Below are positions 48,335-57,273 of a stretch of 64,000 nucleotides of DNA, in pieces. The position numbers and the translations under genes were made by a program. This DNA comes from Kordia sp. TARA_039_SRF (GTDB lineage Bacteria; Bacteroidota; Bacteroidia; Flavobacteriales; Flavobacteriaceae). Every line of letters begins with the position of its first letter. The stretch's first letter is position 1. Location: NCBI GenBank assembly GCA_006383075.2, contig SMNH02000010.1:93056-157055 (forward strand), in the 5' to 3' direction. Below the pieces are notes generated by a model. The model was not told the DNA's origin and ran no database searches. It saw nothing but the letters and a program-made list of their open reading frames with translations.

Positions 48335-49191
48335 CCTTCTTTCTGAATTTCAACACTGTGTGGATATGGAATTTCAATTCCTGCTGCATCCAATTCAAGT
48401 TTCACGTGTTCTTGCATGTGGTGAAATACTGCCCAGTAATCCTCAGTCTTTACCCAAGGACGAACAGCAAAATTCACAGAACTATCTGCCAACTCTAATA
48501 CCGCAACCATTGGAGCAGGCTCCGTAAGTACTTTTTCATTGTCAGTCAATAATTTCATTAAAATATCCTTAGTTTGCTTAATGTCTGCATCATAACTTAC
48601 ACCAAAAACCATATCAACTCTTCGTTTTTCTTCTGCTGAATAATTGATGATATTTCCGTTAGAAACTGCACCGTTTGGCAAAATAGCTAGTTTATTTCCC
48701 ACTGTATTTAAGTGTGTAGTGAAAATTTGAATCTCTTTTACTGTTCCCATCACGCCTTGTGCTTCAATAAAATCGCCAATTCTGTACGGCTTGAAAATCA
48801 TGATGAGCACACCGCCCGCAAAATTTGATAGTGATCCTTGCAACGCCAAACCAATTGCCAAACCGGCAGCACCAATAATAGCGGCAAATGAGGTAGTTTC
48901 AATGCCCAATTGCGAAGCTACAATAACGAATAGTAGAATTTTAAGTGTCCAACTTAGTAAACTGCCTAAGAATTTTTGTAACGTATCGTCAATGCCACGT
49001 TTTCTCATAATTTTCTTTGAAACGCGTACAATCATTTTGATGATAAACAATCCAATGATGAGTATGGCAAGTGCGGCAACCACTTTTAATCCATAGTCAA
49101 AAATAATTTGTTCAAAGTCAAAATCTCCAAGCCAGCTTGTTGCGGTATTCGCATCTTCTGTGGAAGCTTGAGTAGTATTTTCTGTTTGCAT
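48331..49191 (-). CDS. Small-conductance mechanosensitive channel (MscS family)
   Basis: A 286-residue MscS-type channel: three helices, of which the third (about 96-130) has the Gly/Ala-rich pore pattern AAIIGAAGLAIGLALQGSLSNFAGG, then the beta domain (PYRIGDFIEAQGVMGTVKEI, about 134-153) and C-terminal alpha/beta domain. It releases solutes on sudden drop of external osmolarity. Short N-terminus is Thr/Ala-rich. It ends 4 bp into the tsaB end. Confidence 0.94.
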   Translation of the reverse strand: MQTENTTQASTEDANTATSWLGDFDFEQIIFDYGLKVVAALAILIIGLFIIKMIVRVSKKIMRKRGIDDTLQKFLGSLLSWTLKILLFVIVASQLGIETTSFAAIIGAAGLAIGLALQGSLSNFAGGVLIMIFKPYRIGDFIEAQGVMGTVKEIQIFTTHLNTVGNKLAILPNGAVSNGNIINYSAEEKRRVDMVFGVSYDADIKQTKDILMKLLTDNEKVLTEPAPMVAVLELADSSVNFAVRPWVKTEDYWAVFHHMQEHVKLELDAAGIEIPYPHSVEIQKEG

Positions 49192-49321
49192 AGTTTTAAT
49201 TTTTAGTTGAGTGTAAAATTATAAAATCGAGTTTTTTCTAAGTTAAATTAGCGGTAAATTTCAATGGAATCTATAAACGGTAAAAAAATCAGTTGTTTGA
49301 CTACAGCTTTAGAGCGTGTAT

Positions 49322-49693
49322 TTACATTTTTAAAAACATGCGTATTAATATTACCGTTAATGCCAAAAATGCAGGTGTTCCTTGAATGATTAAGATGCGT
49401 TTGCTGTTGGTAGAATACGTACCATATATTGCCGCAACACATACACAAATGATAAAAAATAAACTTACGTGAATTTCTTTTATATACAAAGACCAGAATA
49501 ACCCTGCGGCTAAAAAACCGTTGTACAATCCTTGATTGGCAGCGAGTGTTTTGGTTTCTTCAGCAAAGCTTTCTGATTTTAAACCGAAAGTTTTCATTCC
49601 TTTAGGTGTGGTCCATAAAAACATTTCTAGGTATAAAATGTATACGTGTTCTATCGCGACAAGCGTAATAAGAATAATTTCTAAAGTTCTCAT
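49322..49693 (-). CDS. DUF1304 family membrane protein
   Basis: A 123-residue integral membrane protein with four helices, starting MRTLEIILITLVAIEHVYILYLEM, the family's conserved opening with Glu15-His16. Other family marks are the W33 region (FLWTTPKGMKTFGL) and ANQGLYNGFLAAGLFW (about 60-75). The ATG at 49693 is chosen because 30 extra residues from an earlier in-frame codon do not fit the family. Function is unknown. Confidence 0.85.
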   Translation of the reverse strand: MRTLEIILITLVAIEHVYILYLEMFLWTTPKGMKTFGLKSESFAEETKTLAANQGLYNGFLAAGLFWSLYIKEIHVSLFFIICVCVAAIYGTYSTNSKRILIIQGTPAFLALTVILIRMFLKM

Positions 49694-49768
49694 AAGCTGT
49701 TCTTTATTTATTAAAGCTAAATTGGTGTAATAAGGTATACAAAAGATATGGAAAAACTTTGAGTATAA

Positions 49769-49801
49769 AAAAAGCGTCGCCAAAATACTGACAACGCTTT
49801 T
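49769..49801 (-). terminator. Terminator of the dodecin gene
   Basis: On the minus strand, GCGTTGTC pairs with GGCGACGC (two G-T pairs) behind four A-T pairs, loop of 8 nt, then seven T. It lies 23 nt after the dodecin stop. Confidence 0.75.
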
Positions 49802-49823
49802 GTGTGTATGATAGGTTTCTTTG

Positions 49824-50024
49824 TTATTTTACTTCAAACGTAATTTTTACGTTTACTCTATATTCCGTAACGGCATCTCCATTTACAATGGCACTTTGCT
49901 CTTGTACGTATACAGAGCGAATGTTTTTTACCGATTTTGCCGCTTGTTTTACTGCTTTTGCAGTTGCATCTTCCCAACTCTTTTTAGAATTTGAAAGTAC
50001 TTCTATTACTTTTAATACTGCCAT
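49824..50024 (-). CDS. Dodecin, flavin-binding storage protein
   Basis: A 66-residue protein with the dodecin pattern: VLKVIEVLSNSKKSWEDATAKAV (about 3-25), then the VYVQEQSAIVNGDAVTEYRVNVKITFEV strands. Dodecins form hollow dodecamers that bind and protect flavins. It is a single-gene unit with its own terminator. Confidence 0.93.
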   Translation of the reverse strand: MAVLKVIEVLSNSKKSWEDATAKAVKQAAKSVKNIRSVYVQEQSAIVNGDAVTEYRVNVKITFEVK

Positions 50025-50099
50025 AATTAGTGTTTTATAAGGTTATGAAATAATTTACCATATAAATTACGGCAATTTTGGCAATAAACAAAGAATTTC

Positions 50100-51005
50100 T
50101 TATCCGTTAATGGCAACAACTTCGTTAATCTGCCCTTTTAATAGGTTCTTTAACGTATTTTCGATACCACTTTTTAAGGTCATGGTAGAAGATGGACAAC
50201 CGCTACAAGCACCTTGCAACACTACTTTTACCACTTTTGAATTTGGATCGTACGAATCGAACATAATATTTCCACCATCGCTCGCAACTGCTGGCTTGAT
50301 GTATTCTTCTAAAATGTTAACGATTTCTTTTGAAATATCGTCTAACGCTTCAAAACTTTCGTCAGAGATTTCAATTTTTTCTTTTTGTTCGGAAGGAATG
50401 TCTTTCGAAATAACTTCCTTTCCTTCTTGAATATAATTGCGGATAAATTCGCGAATCTCCATCGTAATATCATTCCAATCGACCATGTCGTACTTGGTGA
50501 TGGAAATATAGTTTTTATCTAAAAAGATTTCTTTTACAAATGGAAAGTGAAACAACGCTTGTGCTAATGGTGCGTATTTGGTTTCGTCAATATTCTTAAA
50601 CTCCAAAATACGATCGACTATTTTCTTATTGGCAACAAACTTCATCACACCTGGATTTGGTGTGCTTTCTGCATATACTGTTACAGGCACTACTTTTTTA
50701 GCCGTAGCCGATTCGCTGATAATTTCTTTTCCACTGTTGATATACTCTTGAATTTGTTCGGCAACTTCATCCTGTACATCTTCCCAAGTCACAATATTAT
50801 AACGCTCAATTGCGATAAAATTTCCCGAAATAAAGATTGTCTTTACAAATGGCAAGTAAAACAATTGCTGTGCCAAAGGAGAATCTTTAGCGTCGTCAAT
50901 ATTTTTAAATTCGTAACTATTATGTCGTGTTAAAAAGGTGCTTGCTTCAAACTTTACAATTGCGGGATTGCTTGTTTTTTCTATTTGTATCGTAATACCA
51001 CTCAT
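50100..51005 (-). CDS. NifU-like protein with two Nfu_N domains and one CxxC domain
   Basis: A 301-residue Fe-S cluster carrier. Two Nfu_N-type domains follow one another: FLTRHNSYEFKNIDDAKDSPLAQQLFYLPFVKTIFI (about 22-57) and the parallel NKKIVDRILEFKNIDETKYAPLAQALFHFPFVKEIFL (about 124-160). The C-terminal NifU domain has GACSGCPSSTMTLKSGIE (about 266-283) with the Cys pair that binds a cluster between subunits. Doubled front domains are uncommon but seen in Bacteroidota. ATG at 51005 is preferred to a TTG 9 bp earlier. A minus-strand -7 box lies at 51022-51029. Confidence 0.9.
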   Translation of the reverse strand: MSGITIQIEKTSNPAIVKFEASTFLTRHNSYEFKNIDDAKDSPLAQQLFYLPFVKTIFISGNFIAIERYNIVTWEDVQDEVAEQIQEYINSGKEIISESATAKKVVPVTVYAESTPNPGVMKFVANKKIVDRILEFKNIDETKYAPLAQALFHFPFVKEIFLDKNYISITKYDMVDWNDITMEIREFIRNYIQEGKEVISKDIPSEQKEKIEISDESFEALDDISKEIVNILEEYIKPAVASDGGNIMFDSYDPNSKVVKVVLQGACSGCPSSTMTLKSGIENTLKNLLKGQINEVVAING

Positions 51006-51021
51006 GTTTTTCAATTTTTTA

Positions 51022-51029
51022 CAAAAGTA
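51022..51029 (-). promoter_or_regulatory. -7 box (TACTTTTG on minus strand) of the NifU-like gene
   Basis: Exact TAnnTTTG on the minus strand, 16 nt before the ATG at 51005. No TTG at the usual -33 distance. Confidence 0.45.
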
Positions 51030-51437
51030 ACCATTATCACTGTATTCTATAAATGTAGGCGTGTAAATTATTCTTTTAAAAAGTGGTGTTTACAAGAAAT
51101 TTATTTTTTGTGTTAAAATAATTAGTAAATAATTACGTTTTTAATAAATTGACACCGAAAATGAAACTGTATAGAAAATAAGTTTCATTCAAACGAGTTT
51201 CTTAGGGTAACATCGATAATTAATTTTGATAAGCATTACATACTTATCAAATAATTTATATATTTGACCAAATGTGTGGCATTTTGCGCTATGGAAACGC
51301 CTATTTTACAGGAGTATTGCATATAACTAACTGAAACACAATAATAAAAGGCCTCGTTATCAAATAAATAAGTTGCATTGAATTTCGGTACGACTCATAT
51401 CGTATCGATAATTTTTTACACAAAAAGAGACACACTA
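51030..51437. promoter_or_regulatory. Divergent regulatory gap before the PorP/SprF-like gene
   Basis: About 400 bp without a gene. It holds an 8-bp inverted repeat ATGAAACT/AGTTTCAT (51161-51168, 51181-51188), a 9-bp inverted repeat TTTGATAAG/CTTATCAAA (51225-51233, 51243-51251), and a -7 box TATATTTG at 51259-51266 only 8 nt beyond it. The word TTATCAAATAA occurs at 51244-51254 and again at 51357-51367. These look like an operator and a long 5' leader of the PorP-like gene. Confidence 0.5.
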
Positions 51438-52442
51438 ATGAAATTTAAAAAATACTTAGCTATTGTTGCCATCGCATTTGGAGTACAATGCTCTTTTTCA
51501 CAAGATGGACTTCCTGTTTATGTAGACTATCTTTCTGACAATTTATATCTGATACATCCTTCGATGGCGGGAGCTTCAAACGCTTCTAAAATTAGATTAA
51601 CAGCTAGGCAACAATGGTTTGATGTAGATAACGCACCATCATTACAAACATTAAGTTTTAACACTCGCGTAGGAGACAAAGTAGGAGTTGGAGCTATTGC
51701 ATATAATGACGAAAACGGAAACTTCTCGCAACAAGGTGTATATTTAACATTTGCATACCATTTATTATTATCTAGAAATAGAGTTGACTTAAATCAATTA
51801 TCATTCGGAATTAGTACAGGATTTACACAAGGAACCTTAGATGAAACAGGTTTTGATATTATCAACAATCCAGATCCTATTATTTCTGGTGGTCGATTGA
51901 ACACAACATATTTTAATGTAGATTTTGGAGCGTCATACTATTTCTTAGATTTCTTTGCGCATTTAACAATTAAAAACGCGTTGCCAACACAGAGAGATTT
52001 ATTTTCACAGGAATTTGAGTCAAAAAACCAACGTCGTTATCTTGCATCTGCAGGATATACTTTTGGTGCTTATGATAGCGATTGGACATACGAGCCATCT
52101 ATCATGTTTCAGTACACAGAAGAAACACAAGAATCTTCGTTTGATGCCAATATGAAAGTATACAGAAGAATGGAGTTCGGCTCTGTTTGGGGTGGATTGT
52201 CATATAGAAGAAGTTTAGACGGCGCAGAATTCGTAAACGGAACACAAGTAGACAATCAGAAGCTACAGTACATTACGCCGTTTGTAGGTGTAAATTATAA
52301 TCGTTTTATGTTTGCATACACGTATTCGTATCAAGCAAATTCTTTAGTGCTTTCTAACGGAGGTTATCACCAAATTACCTTAGGATATGACTTCGGAGAA
52401 CGAAGAGATCCGTACGATTGTAACTGTCCTGCGATTAACTAA
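51438..52442 (+). CDS. PorP/SprF family type IX secretion membrane protein
   Basis: A 334-residue outer-membrane protein: signal peptide (1-21, ending SFSQ), then the PorP/SprF pattern LYLIHPSMAGASNASKIRLTARQQW (about 33-57, partly), short beta strands through the chain, and the end HQITLGYDFGERR plus a CNCPAIN tail. PorP/SprF proteins couple to cargo or adhesin export in the T9SS. ATG at 51438 is chosen because 20 residues from an earlier codon do not form a signal peptide. It is followed convergently by a T9SS-cargo gene. Confidence 0.9.
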   Translation: MKFKKYLAIVAIAFGVQCSFSQDGLPVYVDYLSDNLYLIHPSMAGASNASKIRLTARQQWFDVDNAPSLQTLSFNTRVGDKVGVGAIAYNDENGNFSQQGVYLTFAYHLLLSRNRVDLNQLSFGISTGFTQGTLDETGFDIINNPDPIISGGRLNTTYFNVDFGASYYFLDFFAHLTIKNALPTQRDLFSQEFESKNQRRYLASAGYTFGAYDSDWTYEPSIMFQYTEETQESSFDANMKVYRRMEFGSVWGGLSYRRSLDGAEFVNGTQVDNQKLQYITPFVGVNYNRFMFAYTYSYQANSLVLSNGGYHQITLGYDFGERRDPYDCNCPAIN

Positions 52443-52465
52443 GATATTTTTTTACAACATATGAG

Positions 52466-52500
52466 AAAGGCTTGCGGTTGATGCAAGCCTTTTTCTTTTT
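52466..52500 (+). terminator. Rho-independent terminator after the PorP/SprF-like gene
   Basis: A 10-bp stem (52466-52475 against 52483-52492, AAAGGCTTGC) with a 7-nt loop and T-rich tail. It lies between convergent genes and may serve both. Confidence 0.9.
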
Positions 52501-52507
52501 GTGCTAA

Positions 52508-55048
52508 TTAGGGAACAAACACTTTTTTTCGGACATAATTACCATCACTATCGGTAAGTACGACAATGTAGAACCCTTGTTCAAGTTTCTTTTTGATAAA
52601 GTCTGATTTTCTATCAGAATACACAATATGACCGCTCAAGTCAGAAACCTGAATTGTTTCAATACTACGTTCTGAAACAATTTCAATTCCGTTGTTTTGC
52701 AATCGTAATTGGACTGCTGGTAACGTGATTAATGGAGTTTCTTCACTATCTGCGGAACGCGTTTCATTTTCTTGAATTATTAGTTCAAACCTATCTGCTA
52801 CATCACCAACTTCCAATGAAAATGTGTATGAAGCTTCTCGTAAGTTATGCGTAATTCCAGTAATGTTGTCTTTCAGTAAAATTTCATGATTAGCCAATCC
52901 TTCTTCGTTATCCAATTCAAAGGTGTGTTGACTATTTATGTCAGTTGCCACACCAAGCGGAATTACACTATCCAAAGATGGTAATGCGTTGATGGTGTAT
53001 TTTGCATCGTCAATTAATGTGTATGCATATACCGTTTTAAAATCTAACAACTTTCCATCCAAGCCATAATCGTCTGCGGCAGTGGCTTCTGGAAGTGTTC
53101 CAATCAATATTTGGTCAAAATCGCCTTCTTCATTCGATAGATTAATCCAACACTTTTTTCTATCATTTTCATCCGTACTTGCTGTAGTTTGACGATAGAA
53201 TTGTGTATTGCTTCCTTCAATACGCATGTCGTTATCAAAAATGATGGTTCCAGAAGTGTTTTCGCGTGTTTCTATGATAAAACCTTGTCCTGCACTAATA
53301 CTGCTATTGGGTGTTGTTGGCGCTCTAAACGTAGGATTGTTAAACGATTGTGCTTCATTTTTCGTGGTAACGCCACCTAAACGTGTATATGTAGCGTAGC
53401 CGCCAATATATTCGTCATATACATGTGAGTTTCCTGACCATTGCTCCCAAAAATAGATAGTACCTGTAATTGTCGCGATGTTGCGTTCAATAAATTCATC
53501 GGCAGAAATCGCGGAAGGATATGGATTTCCAATCAAATATGAATTGTTGTCCACGTACACCAACGGAACAGTTACATCGCCATTGGTAGGAACACCTTCA
53601 ATCGTAGCTTTTGCTTGCGATAGATTACTTCCTAAAGGACCTTTGAGTGTAAACCCAAACCCTTTTTCAATTTCGGTAGTTGGGTTTATTTGTGACCAAA
53701 AAATATTATCGGCATCATTTCCAAAGCCACCTTGTGTTCCTGTCAATAAAAACAACCAATACGGATCGCGTTGTCCTTCGGAATTTCCAAAATTAAAAAT
53801 GTCTTCAGGAGTTAAGAGTTTTTCTGTAAGTATCGGATTCGTTGTCCAAGGAGCAGATGTTGGCGGTGTTTCATACAGAAAATCAACACTTTTAATAGCA
53901 GGCAATGACCAGTAGCTGTATCTAAATTCGTTGGTGTTTCCTGTTCTTTTCATCACAATAGGATATTGATTTACAATACCTTCATCAAGTTGTACTAAAG
54001 AGGAACCTTCTTCAAATGTTAATAATCCTTGTGTATGTAAATACGAGTCAACCGTTAGTGTACTGTTTTCGGTAACCGTTAAAGAACCGTTTTGAGAAAT
54101 GCTGATATTTTGTAAGGATATGTTATTGGAAATGGAAGTGCTAGCTTCAATCCCAAGATTGGAAGGCGCTGCTTGAAAATTATACCAGTTTTCTGCTAAA
54201 TAATAATCATTATTAACGGTTCCTGTAAAGCTAGAAAAGCTAGAAGACACTGCCCAGTTTTGTGCATTAATATTGTTGGTAATACCATTGTTGCCATTTC
54301 CAGTTTTATCTGTGACATTTGAGGTATTGTTGGCATCATCAAAATCGTAATATAAATCTAAAGCAGTTTCTCTTCCTGTAAGATGTGTGTACATTTGCGC
54401 TTGAATTTCAGCTTCGGTTTTTGCTTTTTGCCAAATTCTAAATTCGTCTACCGCACCATCTAAGTTCTCAGTATTTCTACCATTTATATTGAGTCCTCCA
54501 ACGTGCATATCATTATTAGAAGTATTACACGACATTGTATGGTGCGTTTTTGTTGCGTGCCCAACACGTCGACCATTTACGTAGAAATAAAATTCGCGGT
54601 CACCATTATATACAAACGCAACATGATACCATGTATCAGCTTCTAGTTCATAAGGGATTTCTAAAATAGGCAAACGTCCAAAATTACGATTTTGTCTTTC
54701 CGTGGGAATAAATCCAAAATACGTACCATTAAAAATATCGTTACTCACCATTACAATTGGCTTGGCACATCGTACAAAATTTGGATTGAAATAATTACCA
54801 GCACCAAAAATCACTTGACGAGCATTGAAATTGGGAACATTGTTCAATTTGAATAAGCACTCCACGGTATAAGCATTTCCATCGGTCATAAACTCACCGT
54901 AGTTTTGAATTTGTACATATTCACGGTTGTTGTTTACTTCAATAGCATAATTGTCTTGCGCTGTTGTTATATTAGACATGAAAAAAAAGTATAAAAAAGC
55001 AAAAAGGGGAATCTGTTTTTTCTTTAAATAATAAGTAATCGTATGCAT
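52508..55048 (-). CDS. LamG-domain secreted protein with T9SS type A sorting domain
   Basis: An 846-residue exported protein: signal peptide (about 1-30), a LamG/concanavalin-like jellyroll (about 33-245, with DEFRIWQKAKTEAEIQAQMY at the end), a long beta-rich middle of unknown fold with SYWSLP and NPYPSAI motifs (about 375-550) found in many Bacteroidota surface proteins, and a C-terminal sorting domain (about 765-846) with VSDLSGHIVYSDRKSDF and LEQGFYIVVLTDSDGNYVRKKVFVP-type ending. The tail marks it as T9SS cargo, so secretion through SprA is expected. Ligand unknown. Confidence 0.9.
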   Translation of the reverse strand: MHTITYYLKKKQIPLFAFLYFFFMSNITTAQDNYAIEVNNNREYVQIQNYGEFMTDGNAYTVECLFKLNNVPNFNARQVIFGAGNYFNPNFVRCAKPIVMVSNDIFNGTYFGFIPTERQNRNFGRLPILEIPYELEADTWYHVAFVYNGDREFYFYVNGRRVGHATKTHHTMSCNTSNNDMHVGGLNINGRNTENLDGAVDEFRIWQKAKTEAEIQAQMYTHLTGRETALDLYYDFDDANNTSNVTDKTGNGNNGITNNINAQNWAVSSSFSSFTGTVNNDYYLAENWYNFQAAPSNLGIEASTSISNNISLQNISISQNGSLTVTENSTLTVDSYLHTQGLLTFEEGSSLVQLDEGIVNQYPIVMKRTGNTNEFRYSYWSLPAIKSVDFLYETPPTSAPWTTNPILTEKLLTPEDIFNFGNSEGQRDPYWLFLLTGTQGGFGNDADNIFWSQINPTTEIEKGFGFTLKGPLGSNLSQAKATIEGVPTNGDVTVPLVYVDNNSYLIGNPYPSAISADEFIERNIATITGTIYFWEQWSGNSHVYDEYIGGYATYTRLGGVTTKNEAQSFNNPTFRAPTTPNSSISAGQGFIIETRENTSGTIIFDNDMRIEGSNTQFYRQTTASTDENDRKKCWINLSNEEGDFDQILIGTLPEATAADDYGLDGKLLDFKTVYAYTLIDDAKYTINALPSLDSVIPLGVATDINSQHTFELDNEEGLANHEILLKDNITGITHNLREASYTFSLEVGDVADRFELIIQENETRSADSEETPLITLPAVQLRLQNNGIEIVSERSIETIQVSDLSGHIVYSDRKSDFIKKKLEQGFYIVVLTDSDGNYVRKKVFVP

Positions 55049-55249
55049 TATAGTTTTGTTTTATTTGGGGTTTAGTTTTTGACTCTCAAAGCTTTCAGTC
55101 AATACATACGAGGTTTGTGACGTGTTGGTTTTTTGTGAGTTAAATTATTTTGATAAAAAAAGAAAAGTTTAGCAATAACACAGGTTATTACTAAACTTTC
55201 CATACGTGAATCAGCATGCTTTTAAAAATTTCTGCGTAAGCAAAAAGTG

Positions 55250-55330
55250 AAATCAACTAATTGCGAAGCAAATAAAAGTCAAATATCTAAAAGCGAAGCG
55301 GTCTAGAATCTAACAGCAAAGCGGTCTAGA
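55250..55330. repeat. Intergenic repeat cluster (AGCGAAGCGGTCTAGA type)
   Basis: Two near-identical 16-bp units at 55291-55306 and 55315-55330 differ at one base (AGCGAAGCG / AGCAAAGCG, each followed by GTCTAGA). Upstream at 55250-55257 is AAATCAAC, the same octamer that is tandem at 16902-16941, then TTGCGAAGC. The second unit abuts the stop of the VWA gene. The stretch from 55049 to here holds no other gene. Confidence 0.75.
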
Positions 55331-56506
55331 TTACCATGTGTAATTCTTACGCGCCGCTTGCTTTTTGATAGCTTCAATAATAGCACTTTCCAAATCATTT
55401 TTTCCTTTTGCAGTACTTTTTTCAGCGATGTACGCTTTTCGTTTGGTGCTTAATTCGCGAATTTTTTGTTGAATTTCTTTTCGTTTCTTTTGCTGTTCTT
55501 TTACAAACGCTAAAATTTGTTCTTTCGATTTGCCTTTGAGCGCTGGTGGCAATTCGCTTTCAGACAACTCGTCCACTTTTACAGAATCGTTAGCAATTCC
55601 GTCTACCAAATCCCAAGAAGAATTGGTATAAAAATCTGAACTTTTAGAAACCGCTCTGTCTACCGCAATTTCAGCATTGATAGAACTCGCGTTGGCATCC
55701 TGTGTAGCCTGTTGTGACATTTTGTAATTTCCTTTAGAACCATACGCGATGTAGGTAGAGTTTAAGCTTGCATTGTATCCCATAATCTTTTTGTCGTATG
55801 GCGTTTCTATGTAAGCAATACTTTTATTGTGTGCAATGGTCATATAATCTCCTTTTCCTAATACAGCACCATCTTTCCACATACCTGAAATTCCTTGTGC
55901 ATAGTTTCCACAAAAAATAGTATTGATAACAACATCTTTTTCAACAGCATTCATAATGGCATCTTTATAGCTGACGTTTCCTTGTGTGAAGGGTTCGTTT
56001 CCAGCAATAAATAACAGTTTCAAATCTTTTGAATTATTTCCCCAATTCAGTTGATCCAACGACGTTTGAATTACATGTCCGCAAAACTCACTTCCGCCAC
56101 GTGTTGTCAACGAAAATAACTTTTCAGAGATTTCGTCCAAGTCATTGCTAAATCCTAAAACCTGTCGAATGTATCCTTCTTGCGAGGGTAAATTGTCGTT
56201 TCCATATTCGTATAAGGCAATTTCCAAACTCGGTTTCTCTGTACCGCATTTCGCATACGAAAGCTCATTGATGATTTCCCACAATTGAGCTTTCGCCTGA
56301 TGAATCAATCCGTCCATACTATTACTTGTATCTAATAATAGCGCGACTTTAATCGTGTTTTTAGCAACAACTTTTGTGTTCAGTACTGTAGTTGCTTTTA
56401 GATTCGTTTCTGCGTCACTCAACAATGCAGTGTCTGTTTTTGAATTTCCTTTACAAGCACCCACAAAAAGTAATGTACATGCAATGAGTAAATTTAATTT
56501 TTTCAT
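55331..56506 (-). CDS. VWA-domain lipoprotein
   Basis: A 391-residue lipoprotein: lipobox FVGAC with Cys18. A von Willebrand A domain (about 53-245) has the MIDAS motif DTSNS at 59-63 in VALLLDTSNSMDGL, plus a GSEFCGHVI loop. The C-terminal 80 residues are a Lys/Glu-rich coiled region (KEQQKKRKEIQQKIREL) ending RKNYTW. VWA lipoproteins bind metal-dependent partners in the envelope. Together with the SIMPL genes next to it this may form an unrecognised module. Confidence 0.88.
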   Translation of the reverse strand: MKKLNLLIACTLLFVGACKGNSKTDTALLSDAETNLKATTVLNTKVVAKNTIKVALLLDTSNSMDGLIHQAKAQLWEIINELSYAKCGTEKPSLEIALYEYGNDNLPSQEGYIRQVLGFSNDLDEISEKLFSLTTRGGSEFCGHVIQTSLDQLNWGNNSKDLKLLFIAGNEPFTQGNVSYKDAIMNAVEKDVVINTIFCGNYAQGISGMWKDGAVLGKGDYMTIAHNKSIAYIETPYDKKIMGYNASLNSTYIAYGSKGNYKMSQQATQDANASSINAEIAVDRAVSKSSDFYTNSSWDLVDGIANDSVKVDELSESELPPALKGKSKEQILAFVKEQQKKRKEIQQKIRELSTKRKAYIAEKSTAKGKNDLESAIIEAIKKQAARKNYTW

Positions 56507-56554
56507 GTTTTTCTGTTTAAGTTCTTAATTTAAGTCTGGTGATGCTTTTGGTGA

Positions 56555-57262
56555 TTAGTTGTTTGTTTTTAGTTCAAATCTGGTTAATACAGTAGCTGTA
56601 AGACTAATTTTTTGAAATGCGATATTTTTCAATTCCATAGAAGCTGTATTTGTAATAGAATTTGAGGTGTTAAAAGCTCTATACTGTGATACTCTTTGAT
56701 AAGAGCCTGGCTCTACTTCTTGAATAAATATTGCTTTTCCGATAGTTTGATCAATAGCTTCTGCATATTGTTTAGCTTTTTCTTTAGCTACAACGAGCGA
56801 TTTAATTTTGGTGTCTCTGCGAAACTTTTCAATTTCAGAATGACTTACTTTGGTAATACTAGCGTTTGTAATCTTTAATCTATCTAGCACCATAAATGTC
56901 TTTGAAAGCGTAGCGCCATCATGAACGATAACTTGATACTTTTTTTCTTTTTCTACTTCATTACGTTGTAAAAAATAGCGTTCATACGTTCCTTGAAAAC
57001 TAGAAACAGAAACATCTTTATCCGTATCAATTCCTAAACTTTTTAAATTGGCAAGCAGTAGTTGCTCTTGTTCTTCAATAGTTTTTTTATGATTCTTCTC
57101 AGTAAGCGTTACTGAAACATAAATTTCATCTGGAGTTACAAGAGTTTCCGCAGTTCCTGTAATCTCAATATAATTCTGGTCAATAAAGTTTTTTTGACTT
57201 TGAGACTTCGCCGCAAATGGAATAAATAATAGAAATACAATACCGATTGTCAAATGTTTCAT
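56555..57262 (-). CDS. SIMPL (DUF541) periplasmic protein, copy 1
   Basis: A 235-residue exported protein with a signal peptide (1-20) and a SIMPL domain: YIEITGTAETLVTPDEIYVSVTL (about 31-53), a long helix EQEQLLLANLKSLG, and VVAKEKAKQYAEAIDQTIGKAI (about 157-178). SIMPL proteins were named for signalling and oxidative-stress contexts; their biochemical role is not settled. It is 11 bp downstream of the second SIMPL-like gene on the same strand. Confidence 0.88.
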   Translation of the reverse strand: MKHLTIGIVFLLFIPFAAKSQSQKNFIDQNYIEITGTAETLVTPDEIYVSVTLTEKNHKKTIEEQEQLLLANLKSLGIDTDKDVSVSSFQGTYERYFLQRNEVEKEKKYQVIVHDGATLSKTFMVLDRLKITNASITKVSHSEIEKFRRDTKIKSLVVAKEKAKQYAEAIDQTIGKAIFIQEVEPGSYQRVSQYRAFNTSNSITNTASMELKNIAFQKISLTATVLTRFELKTNN

Positions 57263-57273
57263 AATATAATTGA

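Noticed and set aside
53478..53915. Plus-strand 145-residue frame inside the LamG gene
   Set aside because: Antisense shadow of the long minus-strand T9SS cargo gene, with no promoter or family match.
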